Assembly: GCF_009695875.1 (NCBI RefSeq)
Contig: NZ_VUNC01000004.1
Location: 1 to 64,000, forward strand
Length of the DNA stretch: 64,000 nt
Reading direction: 5' to 3'
Source of the DNA: Olsenella porci
GTDB taxonomy: Bacteria > Actinomycetota > Coriobacteriia > Coriobacteriales > Atopobiaceae
The stretch's first letter is position 1. Every line of letters starts with the position of its first letter. The notes under the pieces were generated by a model, which saw only the letters and a program-made list of their open reading frames with translations, searched no databases and was not told the origin of the DNA. The position numbers and the translations under genes are program-made. Shown here piece after piece: positions 16,710 to 26,165 of the stretch.

Positions 16710-17606
16710 CTACTTCACCCCGCTCGGGGCGTGCTTGCTTGCGCCCACGAGAATCCAAGCGCACAGCAGCAGTGTTGGGATGCAAGCGAGAAGCCCCAGC
16801 GGCGCGGGACCAAGGATGCCGATCCCATCGGTGGAGAACCACGCGGGGAGCCCTGCCACGGCGTTGAGGGCACCATGCGCGAGGGCGCAGGGTCACACGC
16901 TCTGGGTGGCGTCCCTCAGCAGGCAGAGCAGGGCGCCAAACCCCATGCAGAACAGCATCATCGCGAGGATACCCACCATCGGGAACCCAGGATAGGACGT
17001 ACCGTAGTTGTATCCCATCGCGATGAGCGGGGCATGCCACAGACCCCAGATGGCACCGGTGGCGAGCATCGCCGCGGGACGGGGCAGCCAACCCCTGAGG
17101 GCGGGGTACAGGAAGCCGCGCCATCCCGCCTCCTCGCCGATGGCGAAGAGCATGTTGAGGAACGGGGCGACAAGCATCGCAAACGCAAACTGCGCGACCA
17201 TCAGCATGGGCACCCGCGAGCCATGGGCACCGAGCTGCGCCTTAGCCGCCTGGGCGTAGGCGGTAGCGGCGGAATCGAAGGACCCCGACACGAGGGCGAA
17301 GTACACGAGGGCGCCCAGCAGCGTGAGGACGGACGGGGCGAGGAGCGCCACCACGTACCAGCGGACGTTGCCCCTGACGCGCGGCCTCCAGCCCCTGGGC
17401 ACGTCGGCTCCGGGGACGACCCTCACCACGAGCGCGGCGACCAGGGGGCCAAACATCGTGAGGGGCAGCACGACCGGCCACGGGCCAGACCCCTCCGCCA
17501 CGCTCCAGCCGGTCTGCGACCCCGCCCAGACCCAGCAAACCCAGTCGATGGCGAACGCGAGGACGAGGAAGAGCGCCACTCTCCCCCGCGATGTCCTACC
17601 GTCCAT
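16710..17606 (-). pseudogene. CPBP-family intramembrane protease broken by an in-frame TGA
   Basis: ATG at 17606 (MDGRTSRGRVALFLVLAF) with GGGAGGC upstream. Multi-helix CPBP (Abi/CAAX-like) protease with motif 1 EEAGWRGFLYP and motif 2 IWGLWHAPL. At 16893-16895 the frame meets TGA (LRDATQSV-stop), yet the same frame continues with PCALAHGALNAVAGLPAWFSTDGIG and a last helix (GLLACIPTLLLCAWILV) to TAG at 16710. The HGALN segment is the third CPBP motif. A Trp is expected at the stop (SVWP), so TGG to TGA by one base is the simplest explanation. As written, a truncated 237-residue product would lack a catalytic motif. Confidence 0.75.
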
Positions 17607-17882
17607 GCGAGAGCCTCCCGTCACGAGGACGCGGCGACACCAGGCTGCCAACACCGACGAAACCGTCCGTACCCGTCGCAATCATAGCCCCGTGCGAACC
17701 ACTGGACAAACCGGGGAACGGAATAGAGGCCCCATGGCCCAGGAATCGCCCCCAACGGACGCACGCAGCCCCTGAGCCACCTGCGCGCACGGCAGAGGGG
17801 CGCGGGGCTGACGCCTCCCGACGCCGTCCCACGCCCCTCACAGGCGCTCGCCGTACTGGACCCCGTGGCCCGTCCCTCTCCC

Positions 17883-19835
17883 CTACTGCTGCAGGCTCAC
17901 GTTGCCCAGCGGCGTCTGGTCCACGGTGAGGTCGCCGGTGGCCTCCTTTGGCACCGTGACCGTGTACTTGAGGGTGGCGGACTGCTGCGCGTCGAGGCTC
18001 AGCGACTGCCGCACGCCCGCATGCCCGTACAGCATGATGGCATCGCCCGAGGTGGCGCCGTTGAGGGTCACGTCCGTGATGTTGCCGCCCGCGGGGGCAA
18101 TCAGGAAGCAGTTGATGATCATGGTGCTGACATCGGCCTTTGCCGGGTTGCCGCCCGAGATGTAGGCGGGTGCGGACTTTGCCTCGTCCTCGGTGATGGT
18201 GTTGCCGACCGTGGTGGTCACCTGATAGCTCACGGTGCCGTCGGAATTGGTCGTCGCCTGGCCCACCTCGGTCTTGGTCGAGAGATACCAGTCCATCTTG
18301 GCCCAGGTGTCGTCGTTGAAGTAGACTCCCAGCACGGGATTGGAGGTGTCGCCCGAGACCTCGCCGGCAAGGCCCGCCTTCTCGATCGCCTTCTCCTGAT
18401 CAGAGTCGGCCATCCACACCTGCAGGCGACGCTCCGAGGCGGAGGAGTCGATGACCTCTGCGAGGTTGCTGGCGCCCGCCTTGCCCAGGTTGCCCATCAC
18501 CTGCTTGAATGCGGCACCGGCGACCTCGGCAAAGAACGCGTCCTCGGAGGCGTTGTCGTTGCCGTAGCGCCAGTACACCTTGCTCAGCAGCTCCTCGGCG
18601 GCGTTGGAGCCGTCCACCACCGTTCCGTCACTGGCGGTGACCCCGCCCGTGAGCTTGAGCAGGCTCTGAAGGAACACCGGGTCAACCGCGATGGTGCCGT
18701 CCACGTGGGTCCCCACGTAGGCCTCGTAGGCCTGCGCGAGAAGGTCGCCGGCGCGCTCGAAGTTGGGGGTGGAGTTGAGGTTGCCGGGGCTCACGCCCAT
18801 GGCGGCGCCAAACGTGACCGCCTCGTCCTCGGTGAGCTGGAACTCCTTGCCGCGTTGGCCCACGATCGTGGTGAAGTCGCCCACGCTGATCTGGCCGTCG
18901 GTCACGGTGATGATCCCCATCGAGCCCGGGAACCCGCCCGTTGCGCGGATCTCGGAGTTGTTCTGCGCCACGAGGAGGTAGGTCTTGGTCTGGCCGCCGT
19001 CACCCAGCATCGTGGGCAGGTACGGGGCCAGGTCGCTCAGCCTGGACACCACCGAGTTGGCCGTGTCGATCTTGTCCTTGGCCTTGTCGATGGCGGAGGC
19101 GAGCTGGCTCACGTGCGCCTGGGGAAAGCCATCGACGGTCTGTGCCGACCTCTGGAGCGCGGGCGCCGCCTGGTCGAGGACGCCCACCAGCGCCTTGACG
19201 CCATCGACGTTGACCGAGCCATCGGAGACGAGCGCCTTGAGGTCGGTCGACTCCGCGTTGGAGGCGAGCGGAGACAGCACGTTGTCCGAGAGGTCCACGA
19301 GGACGCCCGCCAGGCTCCTCGCAGTGGTCACGTCCTGGCCGTACGAGGGCACGAGGGAGGCAATCGTCCACTGCGGGCCGGAGAGCGCCGACTGCACGCC
19401 TTGGGCGGAGTCGCTCGCCGTGGAGGCCGCCTCCTTGAGCGCGGACGAGTCGCCGTTGGAGACGGCGTCCCTGGCCTGCTCAAGCGCCGCGACCGCTTGC
19501 TCGGCGTCCGCCTTCGCGGTCCTAGCGGTGAGCGCCAGCGACGCGCCAAGGGCAACGACGAGCGCGACGATCACGCACGCCACGATCGCCACCACGCGAC
19601 GGCGGTGGTGCCCGTGGGGATGGCGCCCGTGCCCCCTCCCCCTCGGCTCGTCAGACCCGCCGGTGGGGTTGGGAAGGAACCAGTTTGCCGGGGGCTTCTC
19701 GCCCGCGCCGCCGTCCCCCATTCCCGCGACGGGGGCATCGACACGAGCGTCATCTGGCTCGGAGCCACTGGGGACGGAGACGTGCCTGCCCTCGTCCTCG
19801 CGGCTCTCCCCTGCATTAGAAAAGTGCTTGCCCAT
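17883..19835 (-). CDS. DUF4012 domain-containing membrane-anchored protein
   Basis: 650 residues: a His/Gly/Arg-rich cytoplasmic N-terminus (about 1-80), one transmembrane helix (VVAIVACVIVALVVALGASLAL, about 81-102), a helical Ala/Ser-rich stretch, then the DUF4012 region with YLLVAQNNSEIRATGGFPGSMGIITV near residue 290-315. Exported and anchored; DUF4012 proteins are common in actinobacteria and some lie near polysaccharide genes, but no function is established. ATG at 19835 has a weak ribosome site. Ends a few bases after a CCCTCTCCCC tract. Confidence 0.8.
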   Translation of the reverse strand: MGKHFSNAGESREDEGRHVSVPSGSEPDDARVDAPVAGMGDGGAGEKPPANWFLPNPTGGSDEPRGRGHGRHPHGHHRRRVVAIVACVIVALVVALGASLALTARTAKADAEQAVAALEQARDAVSNGDSSALKEAASTASDSAQGVQSALSGPQWTIASLVPSYGQDVTTARSLAGVLVDLSDNVLSPLASNAESTDLKALVSDGSVNVDGVKALVGVLDQAAPALQRSAQTVDGFPQAHVSQLASAIDKAKDKIDTANSVVSRLSDLAPYLPTMLGDGGQTKTYLLVAQNNSEIRATGGFPGSMGIITVTDGQISVGDFTTIVGQRGKEFQLTEDEAVTFGAAMGVSPGNLNSTPNFERAGDLLAQAYEAYVGTHVDGTIAVDPVFLQSLLKLTGGVTASDGTVVDGSNAAEELLSKVYWRYGNDNASEDAFFAEVAGAAFKQVMGNLGKAGASNLAEVIDSSASERRLQVWMADSDQEKAIEKAGLAGEVSGDTSNPVLGVYFNDDTWAKMDWYLSTKTEVGQATTNSDGTVSYQVTTTVGNTITEDEAKSAPAYISGGNPAKADVSTMIINCFLIAPAGGNITDVTLNGATSGDAIMLYGHAGVRQSLSLDAQQSATLKYTVTVPKEATGDLTVDQTPLGNVSLQQ

Positions 19836-19864
19836 GACCAGCCAATCGTGTTGCGCGAATACGA

Positions 19865-19895
19865 CAAAATGGCGGGGGACGAATCCCCCGCCAGC
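19865..19895 (-). terminator. terminator after the ABC exporter operon
   Basis: GGCGGGGG (19871-19878), ACGAAT loop, CCCCCGCC (19885-19892); on the minus strand the hairpin is followed by ATTTTGT. It closes the marR-ABC-ABC transcript, whose last stop is at 19977. Confidence 0.75.
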
Positions 19896-19976
19896 CTTCC
19901 ACGACTCTTCAGCTTAGGACTTCTTGGCCAATCTGTCTTTGCGGTGTGGACAACACCATCCAAACATGGCAACCCC

Positions 19977-21863
19977 CTACGCAAACTGGCTTTGGTACAG
20001 CTCCGCGTAGGCACCGCCTGCCGCCAGGAGCTGGGCGTGGCTTCCCTGCTCCACGATGGTGCCGTGGTCCATCACCAGGATGAGGTCGGCGTCCACGATG
20101 GTCGAGAGCCTGTGGGCGATGACAAAGCTGGTGCGGCCCTCCATCGCCGTCTCCATGGCGTGGACGATCGCCTGCTCCGTGCGGGTATCCACGCTCGAGG
20201 TCGCCTCGTCCAGGATGAGGATCGCCGGATCCACGAGCATGGCGCGCGCTATGGTGAGCAGTTGGCGCTGGCCCTGGCTTATCTCCTCCGCCTCGTTGGA
20301 GAGCATGGTCTGGTACCCCTTGGGCAGCGTGTGCACGAAGAAGTCCACGTGCGCCGCCTTTGCCGCCGCCACGACCTCGTCGTGCGTGGCACCGGGCCTG
20401 CCGTACGCGATGTTCTGTTCTATGGTCCCCTCGAACAGCCAGCTGTCCTGCAGGACCATGCCAAACTGGGCGCGCAGGTCGGAGCGGGCCATACGCCGGG
20501 TGTCCACGCCGTCGATGGTGATTCGGCCGCCATCCACCTCGTAGAATCGCATGAGCAGGTTGACGAGGGTGGTCTTGCCGGCGCCCGTGGCGCCCACAAT
20601 CGCGACCTTCTGCCCCGGCTCCGCCACAAACGAGACATCGCGCATGAGCGGGCGATCGGGCGAGTAGCCAAAGCGAACGTGCTCGAAGGCGACCCTGCCG
20701 CGGACGGGGCTCGCCGGGAGCTCGGGCTCCGCCGGGTCGGGCTCGACCTCGTCCTCGTCCAGCAGGGCAAACACGCGCTCAGCGGCTGCAAGCGCCCCCT
20801 GCAGCATGTTCACCGTGAGCGAGAGCTGCGTGAGCGGCTCGGTTGCCTGAGTCACGTACTGAAAGAAGGCCTGGAACACGCCGACCGAGAGCCTTCCGGC
20901 GATGAGCATGGACCCCGCCATCAGGCCCACGACCACCTGGCACAGCCGCGTGAGAAAGCGGATGGCGGGGCTGATGGCGTTGGTCACGAAGTCCGCCTGG
21001 GCGCTCGTACGTGCGAGGTCCTCCGAGCAGGCGCGGATGTCGTCCAGGCTGTCGCCCTCCCGGCCAAACGCCTTGATCACCGCACGGCCGCTGTACGCCT
21101 CCTCCACCTTGCCCGTAAGGGTCCCCAGCGCCTCCTGGCGCCGTGACGCGATGGAGAGCGTGCGCGCCGCGACGACCTTGGTGAGGAGGGCGGACGCCGC
21201 CGCAAAGCAGCAGAACACCAGGGTAAGCACCACGCTGTACCTGGCCATCATCACGACGGCGCCCACGAGCGTGACGGCCGAGATGATCAGCTGCATCACG
21301 CCGCGCTGCAGCACCTCGGACACCTTGTCCAGGTCGTTGGTGGCGCGGCTGATGGTGTCACCAGGTTGGTGGCGGTCGTAGTACGAGAGCGGCAGGCGTC
21401 CCAGCTTGGCCGAGATGAGCCCGCGAAGGCGGAGGTTGAGCCTCTCCGCAAAGCTCGACATCACGAAGGACTGCACGCTGTAGAAGGCCCACGACACGGT
21501 CCAGAGGGAGAAGAACGTCAGGATCTGCCTGCCGCCGTTCTCCATGGTCACCACGTAGTCCCTGCCCTGGGCAAAGGACTCCTGCACGTTCCTCCACACC
21601 AGGTCGACCACGTAGGCGCTGTAGGCGGGCGCAGCGAGGCTAAACGCAACGTACAGCACCGTCGCAATGGCGGACACCACGAGCCTCCAGCGGATGCCCC
21701 GGGCGCTCTCCCACAGGCGGCGCGCCGTCCCCATGGCGTCCGAGGGAACCTCGGAGTCGCCCTCCGCGCCCCCATCGGCGGGAGCGGCGCCGACCCGCTC
21801 GCCCTCGATGCCGTCGGGTGCCTTCCGCAGCGCGGCTGCCTTGTCCCTCTCGTCACTCGCCAT
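19977..21863 (-). CDS. heterodimeric ABC exporter subunit, canonical ATPase site
   Basis: 628 residues: acidic N-terminal extension (about 1-40), six-helix transmembrane domain (about 55-350), then an ATPase with Walker A VGATGAGKTTLVN near 424, signature ISQGQRQ near 529 and Walker B AILILDEATSSVD with the catalytic Glu. Overlaps the partner gene by 11 bases. Its partner has a degenerate Walker B, so the two should form an asymmetric type IV exporter of the BmrCD/LmrCD kind, probably for drugs or lipids. Substrate unknown. Confidence 0.9.
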   Translation of the reverse strand: MASDERDKAAALRKAPDGIEGERVGAAPADGGAEGDSEVPSDAMGTARRLWESARGIRWRLVVSAIATVLYVAFSLAAPAYSAYVVDLVWRNVQESFAQGRDYVVTMENGGRQILTFFSLWTVSWAFYSVQSFVMSSFAERLNLRLRGLISAKLGRLPLSYYDRHQPGDTISRATNDLDKVSEVLQRGVMQLIISAVTLVGAVVMMARYSVVLTLVFCCFAAASALLTKVVAARTLSIASRRQEALGTLTGKVEEAYSGRAVIKAFGREGDSLDDIRACSEDLARTSAQADFVTNAISPAIRFLTRLCQVVVGLMAGSMLIAGRLSVGVFQAFFQYVTQATEPLTQLSLTVNMLQGALAAAERVFALLDEDEVEPDPAEPELPASPVRGRVAFEHVRFGYSPDRPLMRDVSFVAEPGQKVAIVGATGAGKTTLVNLLMRFYEVDGGRITIDGVDTRRMARSDLRAQFGMVLQDSWLFEGTIEQNIAYGRPGATHDEVVAAAKAAHVDFFVHTLPKGYQTMLSNEAEEISQGQRQLLTIARAMLVDPAILILDEATSSVDTRTEQAIVHAMETAMEGRTSFVIAHRLSTIVDADLILVMDHGTIVEQGSHAQLLAAGGAYAELYQSQFA

Positions 21864-23673
21864 CTGCCTCGCCCCCCTCCATCTGCTGCGACTCCACGAT
21901 TGCCCGGTATGTCGGACATGTCCTTACCAGCTCGTCGTGCTTGCCCACGCCCGCCAGGCGGCCCTCGTCCAGAACAACGATCTGGTCGGCGCCGCGGATC
22001 GTACTCACCCGCTGGGCGATGAGCAGCGTCGCCGCCCCTTCCAGCTCGCCCGAGAGGGCGTGCCTCAGCGCCGCGTCCGTCTTGAAGTCGAGCGCCGAGA
22101 ACGAGTCGTCGAACACGTACAGGTCGGCCTTGCGCACCAGAGCGCGGGCGATCGCCAGGCGCTGCCGCTGGCCGCCCGAGAAGTTGGTGCCTCCCTGCGA
22201 CACGCGGGCGTCCAGCCCATCCGGGAGCTCGTGCACAAACGACGCCTGGGCCACGTCCAGGGCGTGCCACAGCCGCTCGTCCGTCGCCTTGGTGTCCCCG
22301 TCACGCAGGTTCTGGGCGATGGTGCCCGAGAACAGCCACGCTCGCTGCGGAACGTACGAGATGCGGTCCCTCAGCTCGTGCTGCGACACGTCTCGCACGT
22401 CCCTGCCCAGGAACAGCAGCCTGCCACCCGTGGCGTCGTGGAAGCGCAGGAGCATCTTGGCGATGGTCGACTTGCCGGAGCCGGTGTTGCCGATGACCGC
22501 GGTGACCTCGCCCCTCCGGAGCGCGAAGTCCAGATTGTGCAGGGTGTCCTCGTCCGCGTCGCCAAAGCGGAAGCTGACGTGGTCAAAGCGGGCGACCTCC
22601 GCCGGAACGTCATCACCAGACGGCAGCTCTGCCGGGACTTCCGGATCCAGGATCACGGGCGTTGCCGAGAGGACCTGGGCGGCACGGGACAGGCAGGCAA
22701 GGCCGCGTGGCATCTGCAGGATCGCGAACTGCGCCATCATCATGAAGAACATGATGAGCATGGCGTACTCGATGAGCGCCGAGATGGAGCCTATCTGCAT
22801 GGCGTGCGCCCCCACCCGGTCGGCGCCAACCCACAGGATGGTGGACTCGACCACGTTCATGAGGAAGAACGTGGCGCAGTCGCAGGTGGAGAAGACCAGA
22901 TTCACCCGGATGGCACGGTCCGCATACGACTCGAAGGTGGAGTCGAGCCGCTCGCGTTCGCGCGACTCCCTCCCAAAGGCACGGATGACGCGCACGCCCG
23001 TGATGTACTCTCGCAGGCGCACGTTCATGCGGTCGATGAACGACTGCAGCATCACGAAGATGGGGGCGGACCTCCACACCGCCAGCCCAAAGATCACCAG
23101 GATCACGAGGGTGACAGCCACCAGGAGACGGCCCATCACGGGGTCGACGCCAAAGGCGAGCAGGATCGCCACCACGCACGTGACGGGGACCGGCCCCATC
23201 ATGATGAACCCCATGAGCAGCATCTGCTGCACCACGTTGGCGTCCGAGAGCGTGCGCGTGATCATGGACCCCGTGCCAAACTGCTCGAAGTCCGAGTGTG
23301 CGAGCTCGAGCGACTTCTGGTACACCCTCACGCGCAGGTCCCTGCCCACGTTGGCGGCAAACTTGGATGCCAGGTAGTAGGAGGCAATGCAGCCGCCCGA
23401 CCCCACGACGGCGGCGACGAGCATGGAGACCCCATGCCCCGCCAGGGCGTCGGCGTCACGAGCCGCGATGGCGGTGTTCACGAGCGCCGCGAGCTCGGTG
23501 GGGATGTACAGCATGCCCACGATGTCGCAGAGCAGCGTGACCACCATGCCGGCGACGAGCCACTTGTACGGGGCAACCAGCTCGCGGAACAGCGCGAGTG
23601 CCGCCCTCCTGCCCTCGCGGCCGATGGAGGCGGTTGCGACCTCCGCCTCCACGTCCCTCTCCCCCGCGCTCAT
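21853..23673 (-). CDS. heterodimeric ABC exporter subunit, degenerate ATPase site
   Basis: 606 residues: six transmembrane helices (about 25-320) and an ATPase with Walker A IGNTGSGKSTIAK near 398 and signature FSGGQRQRLAIARAL near 499. Walker B is DLYVFDDSFSALD: the catalytic Glu is Asp, the hallmark of the non-catalytic half of heterodimeric exporters. Overlaps the MarR-family gene (23670-23673 as ATGA-type junction) and the second subunit, so all three are one coupled operon. Confidence 0.9.
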   Translation of the reverse strand: MSAGERDVEAEVATASIGREGRRAALALFRELVAPYKWLVAGMVVTLLCDIVGMLYIPTELAALVNTAIAARDADALAGHGVSMLVAAVVGSGGCIASYYLASKFAANVGRDLRVRVYQKSLELAHSDFEQFGTGSMITRTLSDANVVQQMLLMGFIMMGPVPVTCVVAILLAFGVDPVMGRLLVAVTLVILVIFGLAVWRSAPIFVMLQSFIDRMNVRLREYITGVRVIRAFGRESRERERLDSTFESYADRAIRVNLVFSTCDCATFFLMNVVESTILWVGADRVGAHAMQIGSISALIEYAMLIMFFMMMAQFAILQMPRGLACLSRAAQVLSATPVILDPEVPAELPSGDDVPAEVARFDHVSFRFGDADEDTLHNLDFALRRGEVTAVIGNTGSGKSTIAKMLLRFHDATGGRLLFLGRDVRDVSQHELRDRISYVPQRAWLFSGTIAQNLRDGDTKATDERLWHALDVAQASFVHELPDGLDARVSQGGTNFSGGQRQRLAIARALVRKADLYVFDDSFSALDFKTDAALRHALSGELEGAATLLIAQRVSTIRGADQIVVLDEGRLAGVGKHDELVRTCPTYRAIVESQQMEGGEADGE

Positions 23674-24146
23674 CGGGCATCGACCTCCCCTAGGGCGTCG
23701 AACTCGTCCGACACCGCCGCGGCGAACTCCCCCACCAGGCGGACGAGCTCCGAGCGGTCCCTCTCCGCGAGCCTCTCGAACGCACGCTGCTCCGCAGCAA
23801 GGGCGGGCTCAACGCGCTCTGCCGAGAAGGCTCGGCCGGCATCGGTGAGGAGGGCGACCTTGTTCTTCCTGCTTCCCGGCTCAAATTCCAGGCTCACGAG
23901 GCCTTTTGACTCAAGCGAGCGCAGAGCCGAGTTGGCTGTCTGGGGCCGGATCGACAGGTCCTCCACGAGGCTGCGAACCGAGGCGCTGCCCCCTCCCACA
24001 ACCACGCCGTACAGCACCCAGTACGCAGACTCCGAGAGCCCGCAGCTGCGCGCGAACCGATAGTAGAGCTTGTCCGTCTCCCTATAGATGCAGTCGAGGT
24101 CGCGCACGGTGCAGCCCGCGCGACCTCCATTGGCGCCCACGCCCAT
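23670..24146 (-). CDS. MarR-family transcriptional regulator of the ABC exporter
   Basis: 158 residues with a winged-helix core: LSESAYWVLYGVVVGGGSASVRSLVEDLSIRPQTANSALRSLESKGLVSLEFEPGSRKNKVALLTDAGRAF. MarR proteins bind their own operator and respond to ligands; this one heads the exporter operon, so it most likely represses it. ATG at 24146 has GGAG 8 bases upstream. A possible promoter (TTGCGA, 17 bases, TATCAA at 24186-24158) sits very close to the start codon and outer CTCCGT/ACGGAG arms may form an operator; both are weak calls. Confidence 0.85.
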   Translation of the reverse strand: MGVGANGGRAGCTVRDLDCIYRETDKLYYRFARSCGLSESAYWVLYGVVVGGGSASVRSLVEDLSIRPQTANSALRSLESKGLVSLEFEPGSRKNKVALLTDAGRAFSAERVEPALAAEQRAFERLAERDRSELVRLVGEFAAAVSDEFDALGEVDAR

Positions 24147-24235
24147 CTCACGCTCCGTTGATACGAGTTCGGATGATTTCTCGCAAAACGATACGGAGGC
24201 GAGACGGGCGTGTCAACTGAGGGCTGGAGGAGGGG

Positions 24236-24490
24236 CTACCCCCTGACCACGACCGTGCCGTCCTCGCGCACCTCGACCTGGTTGCCGTCGCGCACGCTCT
24301 CAAGGAACTCGTCGCCCAGGCCGTCCACCACGACCATGGGGTGAGACGTCCAGTTGCGGGCGAGGAAGGCCCCCGCCGCGGCAAGGGCGTCGTGGATGCG
24401 GTGCGCCCACGAGACCAGCTGCTCCAGCGAGCATACTAACCAACATTCGAGTTCGTAAGTGTTTAAGGATGGTTGCCGAGGGTCATCCAT
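24236..24490 (-). CDS. small hypothetical protein
   Basis: A minus-strand frame of up to 84 residues whose C-terminal half (MVVVDGLGDEFLESVRDGNQVEVREDGTVVVRG) reads like a folded beta-rich domain, preceded by an amphipathic helix (LEQLVSWAHRIHDALAAAGAF). The 5' part is AT-rich and may be non-coding, so the true start is unclear; it could also be the tail of a lost larger gene. Function unknown. Confidence 0.35.
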   Translation of the reverse strand: MDDPRQPSLNTYELECWLVCSLEQLVSWAHRIHDALAAAGAFLARNWTSHPMVVVDGLGDEFLESVRDGNQVEVREDGTVVVRG

Positions 24491-24556
24491 GGGGCCGTTG
24501 CGACGCCCTGTGACGCGACGTCGTACGATGGTGGCGACGAGCGAAGGGAGACGCGC

Positions 24557-25186
24557 ATGTGCCACCGCATGAACCCCCTCACCATGGACGAGGTGCGCAG
24601 GATCTGTGAGGAGCTGCGGGAGGGCGGTAGGGCGAGTGCACCCAGCCAGCCCACGCGAACCCCCGACGCCTATCCCGGCACGCAGCTGCCACTCCTGGTT
24701 CCGGGTAAGGGCGGGGAGCTGGAGCCGACACTTCTCACCTGGGGCTTCGCGCTTCCCGGACGAGACGGACTCGTGTTCAACACCCGCCTCGAGACCGCCC
24801 TGGAGCAGACGCGCGCCGGCCGCGGCATGTGGGCGGGCCCAATGACAGAGGGGCGGTGCCTCGTCCCCGTGCACGGGTTCTACGAGTCGTGGACCCAGCC
24901 CAACGCTCCCGCACGGAAGGGAGATGCGCCCGGAGGGAAGGGTCGCAAGAGCAGGAGGCAGGTCCTCTTTCGCCTAGACGGGCACCCCGTGTTCCTTATG
25001 GCCTGCGTGCGGACGGAGGACCGGTTCTCCGTGGTCACCACGGTTCCCAACTCAACGGTGTTCCCGGTGCACAACCGCATGCCCCTCGTGCTGGGACGGG
25101 GAGAGTCGCAGCGCTGGCTCAACGGCGACTTTGCCGGGCTGGCAAACCGGGGCTCGATCAAGCTCACGTCCGAATTGGAGAGTTGA
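24557..25186 (+). CDS. SRAP/HMCES-family abasic-site processing protein (YedK-like)
   Basis: 209 residues. The start is fixed by the MC dipeptide: the catalytic Cys must be residue 2 after Met removal (MCHRMNPL), with AAGGGAG 6 bases upstream. Further SRAP motifs: RCLVPVHGFYESW (catalytic Glu region) and FPVHNRMPLVL, carrying the conserved His-x-Arg-Met-Pro. The family forms a thiazolidine crosslink with abasic sites in single-stranded DNA. The family usually has MCGR; His here is a mild variant. Confidence 0.9.
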   Translation: MCHRMNPLTMDEVRRICEELREGGRASAPSQPTRTPDAYPGTQLPLLVPGKGGELEPTLLTWGFALPGRDGLVFNTRLETALEQTRAGRGMWAGPMTEGRCLVPVHGFYESWTQPNAPARKGDAPGGKGRKSRRQVLFRLDGHPVFLMACVRTEDRFSVVTTVPNSTVFPVHNRMPLVLGRGESQRWLNGDFAGLANRGSIKLTSELES

Positions 25187-25318
25187 GAGTAAACGCCCAC
25201 TCTGTTGTCTCGCTTCCCCATGGCGCAGAAAGCCTCGCGTGAGCACCTTCCCCTGGGAGCAATGGTCGGGGCCTCTGCGTTTCCGCAGTTGGCAACATAT
25301 CAATCGCTGAACGTTATC

Positions 25319-25346
25319 AGCAGCAAACTCCCGAAGTGAGCACTTT
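25319..25346 (+). repeat. partial copy of the 47-bp repeat
   Basis: CAGCAAACTCCCGAAGTGAGCACT matches the first half of the 47-base repeat at 25433 and then diverges (TTCCCGC instead of CACATCG). Same orientation as the full copy. Confidence 0.6.
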
Positions 25347-25432
25347 CCCGCAGGGCAGCCCCCAGGAACCGGGACAGATTGACGCTTTCCCAGTTAAGAG
25401 GGGCCAGCGGAGATGCCATCCCCCCAATCCAT

Positions 25433-25479
25433 GGCAGCAAACTCCCGAAGTAAGCACTCACATCGGGCTTCCGTTGCCA
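25433..25479 (+). repeat. 47-bp repeat, left copy
   Basis: Runs from GGCAGCAAACTCCC to CGGGCTTCCGTTGCCA; 41 of 47 bases agree with the inverted copy at 32972-33018. The ends (GGCA/TGCC) are complementary. Non-coding; not an IS I recognise. Confidence 0.75.
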
Positions 25480-25834
25480 TGGTTCACGCCTTGGCACCAG
25501 ACCAAGACCATCCAGAAGAGCTCAGAGGAGGGCAGTGGTCACAATCCACTGGTCTCGGCTGCGGGAACATGTCCCTTTCCTCTCTTTGACCTCGGAGCCC
25601 TTCGCTCCGCGCCGAGGCTAGAGCCCAATGTTCTCTTTGGCGGGCGAACGTCTGCGAAAGGGCCCATTGAGGGGATGGAAGGGGGCAGGGCAGGATAACA
25701 CGCCCCTGCAATCCGCGGCAGGGATTCCGGTGCTCCGATGCGAGGGCAGGCCGCACGTGCTAGGACATCCAGGGCGTCTTCCGAATGGCGATTCCGAGCT
25801 GCTGCTGTCGGAGACCCGCAACGGTATGACCCCC

Positions 25835-26165
25835 TGTCGGAAACCGCATGCCGTGTGTACACGCGGGAGAGACTTTCTGACAGCGTCAGTATCCCCGACG
25901 TCTCACCAACAGGGACAACACAATGGAAGGAAGGACCTCCGTCAGAAACCTCGTGGTGTGTGTACACACGGGACGAACTTTCTGACATCAAGAGGGTCTG
26001 GAGGGATAATCCTGTCATCAATCCCGCAGAGCGTGTACACATGGGGTGCGCTTTTTGACAAGGACGCAGTCCAGATGCGACTCCATAAGGGGCAACGCGC
26101 CGCTGAAGAATATCCCATGTCAGAAATCACGTACCGCGTGTACACACGAGATGGACTTTCTGGCA
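25835..26165. repeat. array of four 48-bp palindromes (left locus)
   Basis: Copies at 25835-25882, 25940-25987, 26013-26060 and 26118-26165, each exactly 48 bases. All share the core GTGTACAC, usually extended to CGTGTGTACACACG, and outer arms close to TGTCAGAAA ... TTTCTGACA. Start-to-start distances are 105, 73 and 105 bases, i.e. 10, 7 and 10 turns at 10.5 bp per turn. The spacers (57, 25, 57 bases) do not resemble each other. The palindromes lie between the SRAP gene and the end of the cell-envelope operon. Confidence 0.9.

Noticed and set aside
16893-16895. Selenocysteine or recoded UGA in the CPBP gene
   Set aside because: The position aligns with a Trp (SVWP), not Cys/Sec, and UGA elsewhere in the window is a normal stop.
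25835-26165. CRISPR array
   Set aside because: Repeats are long palindromes with only about 65-80% identity, spacers are 25 and 57 bases in alternation, and no cas genes are present.
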